NCBI GenBank assembly: GCA_011321815.1
Contig: DROS01000040.1
Coordinates: 62,001-126,000, forward strand
Direction: 5' to 3'
Source: Gammaproteobacteria bacterium
GTDB taxonomy: Bacteria; Pseudomonadota; Gammaproteobacteria; SZUA-152
DNA: 64,000 nucleotides
The translations under genes were made by a program, and so were the position numbers. The notes beneath the pieces were generated by a model that was not told where the DNA came from, ran no database searches, and saw nothing but the letters and a program-made list of their open reading frames with translations. Below, one piece after another: positions 58,292 to 64,000 of this stretch (the first letter of the stretch is position 1; each line of letters begins with the position of its first letter).

Positions 58292-59659
58292 GTGGCCACC
58301 GTCAATACGGCAGGTAGCGACACCATTGCTGCTTTGGCCACGCCACCGGGTCGTGGTGGCGTGGGCATTGTCCGTTTGTCAGGTTCCGCAGTCGCCGATA
58401 TTGCCAGGCAGTTACTTGGCCATGTGCCAGAAGCGCGCCGGGCCGAGTATCTTCCATTTTGTGCCGAAGACGGTGAACCGCTGGATACGGGTCTTGCCCT
58501 GTACTTTCCGGCGCCCCACTCTTTTACCGGCGAAGATGTACTGGAGCTGCATGGCCATGGTGGGCCGGTGGTGATGGATTTGCTGCTGCAACGCTGTTTG
58601 TCATCAGGTGCCCGTCCGGCGCGGCCTGGTGAGTTTTCCGAACGTGCCTTTCTCAATAATAAAATGGATCTGGCCCAGGCCGAGGCTGTGGCCGATCTTA
58701 TTGACAGCGCCTCAGCCCAGGCTGCACGGTTGGCGGTGCGTTCCCTGCGGGGCGTATTTTCGCAACGTATCCATGCACTGGTGGAGGCATTGACCGAGTT
58801 ACGCGTCCATGTGGAATCCGCCATTGATTTCCCCGAAGAGGAAATTGATTTTCTCGGTGATGGTCAGGTGCAGTCACGACTGACTACCGTTATGAACACC
58901 CTGGCAGAAACCCGGGCCGCTGCCCGCCAGGGCAACCTGCTGCGTGAAGGTATGACCGTGGTCATCGCCGGCCGACCCAATGCGGGCAAATCCACCCTGC
59001 TCAATGCCCTTGCCGGACGGGATACCGCCATTGTGACCGATATTCCCGGTACGACCCGGGATATTCTGCGAGAACATATCCAGCTGGATGGTTTGCCCCT
59101 GCACATTATTGATACCGCTGGACTGCGGGACAGCGACGATGCGGTGGAGCAGGAAGGCATACGTCGTGCCTGGACGGAAATCAAAGGTGCCGACCGCATC
59201 CTTTTATTGCATGATGCCACTCAGATCTTTGATGAGCAGGAACAGAGCTTGTTAGAACAACTGAACCAAGCCGGCCCGCCCATGACCCTGGTACAAAACA
59301 AGATTGATCTGCTGGCGGTGGATGCAGTGCCGGTAAATGTAAAAAATATCACCGAAATTGCGGTATCTGCTTATACCGGTACAGGTCTGCAAACATTGCG
59401 CGAACATCTTAAAGCCTGTGTGGGTTATGAGGCCGGCGGCGAAGGACAGTTTATGGCGCGGCGACGGCATTTGCAGGCATTGGATATTGCACAGCAACAC
59501 CTCGAAAATGGTCAGCAGCAGCTGCAAGACCATGCGGCGGGTGAATTGCTGGCGGAAGATCTGCGCCAGGCCCAGAAGGCGCTGGGCGAAATTACCGGAG
59601 AAGTCAGCGCCGATGAATTATTAGGCAGGATTTTTTCCAGTTTTTGTATTGGTAAATAG
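58292..59659 (+). CDS. mnmE: tRNA modification GTPase MnmE
   Basis: The 455-residue protein has an N-terminal folate-binding domain ([38 protein letters not shown]), a helical domain with an inserted G domain ([32 protein letters not shown]) and the C-terminal FCIGK motif, whose cysteine is conserved. With MnmG it adds the cmnm5 group to wobble uridine of several tRNAs. The start is GTG after GGAGG. Its end lies just before the lptD start. Confidence 0.97.
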   Translation: MATVNTAGSDTIAALATPPGRGGVGIVRLSGSAVADIARQLLGHVPEARRAEYLPFCAEDGEPLDTGLALYFPAPHSFTGEDVLELHGHGGPVVMDLLLQRCLSSGARPARPGEFSERAFLNNKMDLAQAEAVADLIDSASAQAARLAVRSLRGVFSQRIHALVEALTELRVHVESAIDFPEEEIDFLGDGQVQSRLTTVMNTLAETRAAARQGNLLREGMTVVIAGRPNAGKSTLLNALAGRDTAIVTDIPGTTRDILREHIQLDGLPLHIIDTAGLRDSDDAVEQEGIRRAWTEIKGADRILLLHDATQIFDEQEQSLLEQLNQAGPPMTLVQNKIDLLAVDAVPVNVKNITEIAVSAYTGTGLQTLREHLKACVGYEAGGEGQFMARRRHLQALDIAQQHLENGQQQLQDHAAGELLAEDLRQAQKALGEITGEVSADELLGRIFSSFCIGK

Positions 59660-59675
59660 TGTTTTGGCAAACAAC

Positions 59676-61901
59676 ATGCGGGAAATATATGCTAAATGGA
59701 CCGCGGCAAAACACGTTTATTGGCTGTGTTTTGTTGTTGTCACAGGAGCGGCACAGGCCGCGGAAACCCCGTGGTCGTATTGTGCACCGTCACCAGCAGC
59801 CAATTTGACTCCCAATGCGGGAGAAAACCGCCAAAGCGATAATATGCGCTTTACCGCCGATATAATCAGCAAGGAAGGTATGGAGTATCGCTTACAGGGT
59901 AAGGTTATCGGCGAACGTGGTGTGCAACGTCTCGAAGCTCAGCGCCTGTTTTACAACGAACAAACGGATCAGGCGCGTGCCGAAGGTGATGTCCGTTATA
60001 CCTTCGGTAATCGTTTGCTGACCAGCGATACAGCCAATGTGCAATTGGATAAAGACACCGGGCAATTCAGTCCGGCACGCTTCTGGCTGACTGACAAACA
60101 TATTCGAGGCAGAGCCGATTCTGTGGCTTTGTTGGGTAAATCGGTGACCGAGTTGCAGGGCGCACAATTTACCACCTGCGACGAAGGCGACAGCGCGTGG
60201 TTACTGAAGGCCAGCAGTCTGCGGCTTGACACCGTTGCCAACGAAGGTATTGCCCGTCATGCGCGCATTGAATTCATGCATGTGCCGATTTTTTATTTCC
60301 CGTATATGAGTTTTCCCTTACAGGGCCGCAAGACCGGTTTTCTGGTGCCCTCCTTCGGCGAAAGCACTGTGGCAGGCAGCGAATTGAGCGTACCTTGGTA
60401 TTGGAATATTGCGCCGCATCGTGACGCAACACTCACACCCCGTTTCATGACCCGCCGGGGTGTATTGCTGCAAGGTGAATTTCGGTATCTCAACGAACAC
60501 AGCCGAGGCCAACTGGATGTGGCACAATTGCCCAATGACCGGGTATTTGGAGATGACCGCTCTGCGTTGACCCTGCGCCACACGGGTGAGCCCGCCGCCG
60601 GTTGGCGCAGCCGCGTGGACTATCGGTACGCCTCGGATCGTGATTATCTCAATGATTTTGGCAACCGGCTGTCCACCAGCAGTCTTACCCACCTTGAGCG
60701 TCGTGGTGAATTGAGTTACCAGGCAGAAAACTGGCGTGCCAATTTGTTGGTGCAGGGCTATCAAACCCTGGACAAAAGTCTGCCCGTTACCTCGCGGCCC
60801 TACCAACGCCTACCGCAATTACAGTTCACCACCAATCCGCAGCCGGTACTGGCCGGTCTGGAATGGGCTTTGAATACAGAAGTTGTGCGGTTTGACCGTG
60901 CCGAAGGCGTGGTGGGTACACGCTGGGATATGCAGCCCAGCGTGGCTTGGCCATATCGGGAATCAGCAGGCTTTTTGTTACCCAAACTCAGTTTGCGCCA
61001 TACGCAATACATGCTGGAAAATAATGATCCCCTTACGGATGCCAAGCCGACACGCAGCCTGCCTTTGCTTAGCATCGACAGTGGCTTGATTTTTGAGCGG
61101 GACTTATCTGCTGGTGGACGCGCCGTGCGGCAGACTCTGGAACCCCGGTTATTTTATTTGTATGTACCCAAAAAAGAACAAACCGATTTGATTGTGGACG
61201 AAACGGGCAGCTCCAGGGTGTTTGACAGCAGCCTGCCGCTGTTTGGTTTTGACCGGTTGTTCCGGGAAAACCGGTTTAACGGTGCAGACCGTGTGGGTGA
61301 TGCCAATCAACTGAGTACAGCGTTAAGCACGCGGTTTCTGGATGCACAGGGGCGGGAACTGTTAAGTGCCAGCCTGGGTCGTATCTTTTACTTTCAAGAC
61401 CGCGAAGTCACCTTGCCGGGAGCAGCGGTAGAAACGGACAAGGCATCATACTGGTTGGCGGAGTTCAAAAGCCAGTGGACAGCCAATACCCGCGTGCGCA
61501 GCAGTCTGCAGTGGGACAGCAAGGCCAATGAACTGGCGCGCGCCACCATGAGCTGGCGTTATCAAAAAGGCCGCCAGCGGGTGCTGCGGCTGGGTTATCG
61601 CTTTGACCGTGAAAAATTGCGACAAGTGGATGTGGCCGGTATCTGGCCCATTACCCAACGGTGGCATATTGTAGGCCGCTGGCTGCGATCCACCAGAGAC
61701 CACACCACACTGGAGACCCTCAAAGGTATTGAATACGAAAGCTGCTGCTGGTCAATGCGTATTGTGCAACGCAGTTACCGGATCAATGCCGCTGACGAGA
61801 ACTTGAGTGACTCCATCTGGTTTCAACTGGAATTAAAAGGTCTGACGAGTTTTGGTCGCAAGGTCGAAAGTTTGCTGGCGCGTGATATCCTGACGCCCTG
61901 A
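59676..61901 (+). CDS. lptD: LPS-assembly protein LptD
   Basis: The protein of about 741 residues has a signal sequence ending near QAAETP, an N-terminal OstA/LptA-like beta-jellyroll (about 50-180) and a large C-terminal barrel. The cysteines that form the disulphide pairs are visible: SYCAPS and TTCDEG in the N-part and the C-terminal ESCCW. It places lipopolysaccharide in the outer leaflet with LptE. I chose the ATG at 59676, though its ribosome-binding site is weak; the frame continues to 59649 inside mnmE. surA and pdxA follow, as is usual. Confidence 0.95.
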   Translation: MREIYAKWTAAKHVYWLCFVVVTGAAQAAETPWSYCAPSPAANLTPNAGENRQSDNMRFTADIISKEGMEYRLQGKVIGERGVQRLEAQRLFYNEQTDQARAEGDVRYTFGNRLLTSDTANVQLDKDTGQFSPARFWLTDKHIRGRADSVALLGKSVTELQGAQFTTCDEGDSAWLLKASSLRLDTVANEGIARHARIEFMHVPIFYFPYMSFPLQGRKTGFLVPSFGESTVAGSELSVPWYWNIAPHRDATLTPRFMTRRGVLLQGEFRYLNEHSRGQLDVAQLPNDRVFGDDRSALTLRHTGEPAAGWRSRVDYRYASDRDYLNDFGNRLSTSSLTHLERRGELSYQAENWRANLLVQGYQTLDKSLPVTSRPYQRLPQLQFTTNPQPVLAGLEWALNTEVVRFDRAEGVVGTRWDMQPSVAWPYRESAGFLLPKLSLRHTQYMLENNDPLTDAKPTRSLPLLSIDSGLIFERDLSAGGRAVRQTLEPRLFYLYVPKKEQTDLIVDETGSSRVFDSSLPLFGFDRLFRENRFNGADRVGDANQLSTALSTRFLDAQGRELLSASLGRIFYFQDREVTLPGAAVETDKASYWLAEFKSQWTANTRVRSSLQWDSKANELARATMSWRYQKGRQRVLRLGYRFDREKLRQVDVAGIWPITQRWHIVGRWLRSTRDHTTLETLKGIEYESCCWSMRIVQRSYRINAADENLSDSIWFQLELKGLTSFGRKVESLLARDILTP

Positions 61902-61944
61902 AAGAGCGTCATCAGAACCAACGAGTGAAAAAGAGAAAACAGGT

Positions 61945-63249
61945 ATGAATGGTGTAATAAAAAATTTTTTCTGGATAACCCTGGCAGGCAGTTTATTGGT
62001 GGCATCAGCAACCCAGGCAAAGCTGGCGGTGGAAAACCCGCTGGATCGCATTGTCGCGGTGGTCAATGACGAGGTGATTACCGCACTGGAACTGAAAGCC
62101 GAAATGGGGCTGATTAAAAAACAATTGCGCCAGCAAAATACACAGCTACCCAGTGATGCCGTACTGGAAAAACAATTGCTGGAACGCATGATCCTGCGCC
62201 GCATTCAATTGCAAATGGCCAAACGTGGCAGTATCCGGGTGGATGATGACATGCTCAATCGCACACTGGAAAATATCGCCGCACAAAATCGCATGAGCCT
62301 CTCACAATTTCGTACTGCCTTGCAGAGTGAAGGCATCAACTTCGAAAGCTTTCGTGAAAACATGCGTGATGAAATCACCGTGAACCGTTTGCAACAGCGC
62401 CAGGTACGCAGCCGTATCGTGGTTACCCAACAGGAAATAGACAACTTTATCAATAATCAGAAATTACGTGGAGGTAAAGATAAGGAATATCATTTGGGCC
62501 ACATTCTGATATCCGTACCTGAAGCGGCCAGTGCACAGGAAATAAAAGCCGCACGCGCCAAGGCAGAGAAAATTGTGCAGGATTTGCGGGCCAATGCCGA
62601 TTTTACACAAACCGCTATTTCATTGTCTGATGGTCAGCAAGCATTGGAAGGTGGAGATCTTGGCTGGCGGCGTGCTGATGCCCTGCCCAGCCTGTTTGCA
62701 GACTGGGTAGTGCAACAGGCGGTGGATACTGTCAGCGATGTGCTACGCAGTCCCAGCGGGTTTCATATTATTAAAATGCTTGGCATCCGTGATAACCAGC
62801 CCCAGCACATGGTCACCCAGACGCATGCCCGGCATATTTTGATCAGACCTTTTGACGAAGCGGACAGTCATGAAGCACGCACAAGGCTGGAAAAGATTCG
62901 TGAGCGTATTATTGCCGGTGAAGATTTTGCAGCACTGGCCAAAGCATATTCGGATGATCCGGGTTCGGGTGCCGAAGGCGGAGAATTGGGCTGGGTGAAT
63001 CCTGGTGAAATGGTGCCGAATTTTGAACAAGGTATGAATGCCCTGGCCATTGATGAACTGAGTGAACCGGTACGCAGCCGTTTTGGCTGGCATTTAATTC
63101 AAGTGCTGGAACGCCGCAAACAGGATGTCACAGAACAAATACAAAACAAAAATGCCCGTGACGCCATTCGCGCACGTAAGCTGGACCCTGCTATGCAAGC
63201 CTGGGTTCGGCGCATTCGGGATGAAGCCTTTGTTGAAAACCGTCTTTGA
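61945..63249 (+). CDS. surA: Periplasmic chaperone/peptidyl-prolyl isomerase SurA
   Basis: The 434-residue protein has a signal peptide ending near ATQAKLA, a SurA N-domain (DRIVAVVNDEVITALEL) and two parvulin PPIC domains (first with YHLGHILISVP, second with HARHILIRPF and GEMVPNFEQGMNALAIDEL), then a short C-terminal helix. It helps outer-membrane barrels such as LptD to fold. It lies 43 bp after lptD. Confidence 0.96.
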   Translation: MNGVIKNFFWITLAGSLLVASATQAKLAVENPLDRIVAVVNDEVITALELKAEMGLIKKQLRQQNTQLPSDAVLEKQLLERMILRRIQLQMAKRGSIRVDDDMLNRTLENIAAQNRMSLSQFRTALQSEGINFESFRENMRDEITVNRLQQRQVRSRIVVTQQEIDNFINNQKLRGGKDKEYHLGHILISVPEAASAQEIKAARAKAEKIVQDLRANADFTQTAISLSDGQQALEGGDLGWRRADALPSLFADWVVQQAVDTVSDVLRSPSGFHIIKMLGIRDNQPQHMVTQTHARHILIRPFDEADSHEARTRLEKIRERIIAGEDFAALAKAYSDDPGSGAEGGELGWVNPGEMVPNFEQGMNALAIDELSEPVRSRFGWHLIQVLERRKQDVTEQIQNKNARDAIRARKLDPAMQAWVRRIRDEAFVENRL

Positions 63250-63267
63250 TTGTTTGTGACATTTTCC

Positions 63268-64000
63268 ATGACTGAGTCAATTCATCGTTTGGCCATTACT
63301 GCGGGAGAGCCGGCAGGTATAGGTCCGGACCTTTGTGTGCAAATAGCACAGCAAAATCATTCTTGTGAAATGGTCGTTATTGCAGATGCAAAACTGCTGG
63401 CCGCCCGTGCACAACAACTCAATCTGCCGCTGGAAATTATCCCGTTTCAGGGAAATATCCCTCACAGGAAAATCCCTCATCGTGCGGGTATATTACCGGT
63501 GTTGGATATTCCGTTGGCCGACAGTGTACAGCCTGGCCGGTTGAATAAAAAAAACTCGACAATGGTTTTAAAAACCATTGATGCCGCAATCAATGGGTGC
63601 AAAAAAAATCTGTTTGATGCCCTGATTACCGGCCCGATACACAAAGGCATTATCAACGAAGCTGGTATTGCCTTTACCGGGCACACGGAATACCTTGCGC
63701 AGCAAACGGGTGGTCATCCGGTAATGATGTTGGCCACCGAAGGTTTGCGGGTTGCGCTGGTTACAACCCATCTTCCCTTGAAAGCCGTATCAGCAGCAAT
63801 TACACGAGAAAGCCTTACACAGGTTATTGATGTTTTGGTGCAGGACTTATACTTAAAGTTAGGTATCAATAAACCAAATATTCTGGTTTGTGGCCTGAAC
63901 CCCCATGCCGGTGAAGACGGTCATCTGGGTTCGGAAGAAATCGAGGTTATTACACCCGTGTTACAAGGTTTTCGTGACCGTGGCGTGAATGTGCAAGGCC
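63268..64000 (+). CDS. pdxA: 4-hydroxythreonine-4-phosphate dehydrogenase (3' partial)
   Basis: The frame is cut by the right window edge after about 244 codons (family length about 330). ITAGEPAGIGPDL, ALITGPIHKGIINEAG, FTGHTEYLA, VTTHLPLKAV and LNPHAGEDGHLGSEE are the PdxA landmarks, including the metal-binding histidines. It oxidises 4-phosphohydroxythreonine in vitamin B6 synthesis. It begins 18 bp after surA, probably in the same transcript. Confidence 0.95.
   Translation, partial: MTESIHRLAITAGEPAGIGPDLCVQIAQQNHSCEMVVIADAKLLAARAQQLNLPLEIIPFQGNIPHRKIPHRAGILPVLDIPLADSVQPGRLNKKNSTMVLKTIDAAINGCKKNLFDALITGPIHKGIINEAGIAFTGHTEYLAQQTGGHPVMMLATEGLRVALVTTHLPLKAVSAAITRESLTQVIDVLVQDLYLKLGINKPNILVCGLNPHAGEDGHLGSEEIEVITPVLQGFRDRGVNVQG

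Overview
The window is about 64 kb of chromosomal DNA from a gammaproteobacterium with mid-range GC. It looks like the Pseudomonas-Cellvibrionales-Oceanospirillales part of the class. This rests on the order of recognisable genes: a complete pilGHIJK-chpABC twitching cluster next to gshB, tonB, yqgE, ruvX, pyrR, pyrB and an inactive pyrC, then pilT/pilU, proC, yggT and a DUF4426 gene. From memory this follows P. aeruginosa PA0388-PA0415. The organism is Gram-negative (lptD, surA, TonB, DUF481 outer-membrane protein). I see no rRNA, tRNA, CRISPR array, prophage or complete insertion sequence.

Layout. 0-2.9 kb: an SLC13-type permease cut by the window edge, and an NhaD Na+/H+ antiporter. 3-15.3 kb: the Pil-Chp chemosensory operon on the minus strand, including a 2067-residue ChpA hybrid kinase. 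15.7-24.6 kb: a plus-strand run of gshB, an apbE/NusG-II/Gx-transporter cassette, tonB, yqgE, ruvX, pyrR, pyrB, inactive pyrC and a pyrK-like gene, many coupled by 4-bp overlaps. 24.7-27.9 kb: a two-haem lipoprotein and the retraction ATPases pilU and pilT, with a MITE-like 156-bp inverted-repeat element between the last two. 28.3-35.4 kb: proC, yggT, a dynamin-like GTPase, a DUF4426 protein and a GGDEF/EAL sensor protein. 35.4-43 kb: an exonuclease III (Crc-family position) divergent from pyrE, a DUF481 protein, a TauE/SafE exporter, slmA, argB, an orphan gene, an epimerase-like protein and a ferredoxin-reductase. 43-48.6 kb: hemC-hemD-hemX-hemY and the divergent fbp. 48.8-64 kb: the origin region, with gyrB-recF-dnaN-dnaA leftwards and rpmH-rnpA-yidD-yidC-mnmE-lptD-surA-pdxA rightwards. 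pdxA is cut by the right edge.

How the genes fit together. PilG/PilH/PilI/PilJ/PilK/ChpA/ChpB/ChpC are the surface-sensing pathway that controls the pilus motors PilT and PilU about 10 kb away. The GGDEF/EAL protein adds c-di-GMP turnover. pyrR, pyrB, pyrC-like, pyrK and pyrE are all pyrimidine genes. The ApbE/NusG-II/Gx trio suggests flavin attachment to exported or membrane redox proteins; the two-haem lipoprotein may or may not be related. The dnaA-dnaN spacer (three perfect DnaA boxes beside an AT-rich run) is the best candidate origin. A near-consensus SlmA site overlaps the dnaA start.

Most of the window is conserved core genome. The least ordinary items are the flavinylation cassette, the pilT-pilU inverted-repeat element, an odd residue in the aspartate carbamoyltransferase active-site motif, a catalytically intact exonuclease where Pseudomonas keeps Crc, and small translation or regulatory structures upstream of tonB, the DUF481 gene and the GGDEF/EAL gene.
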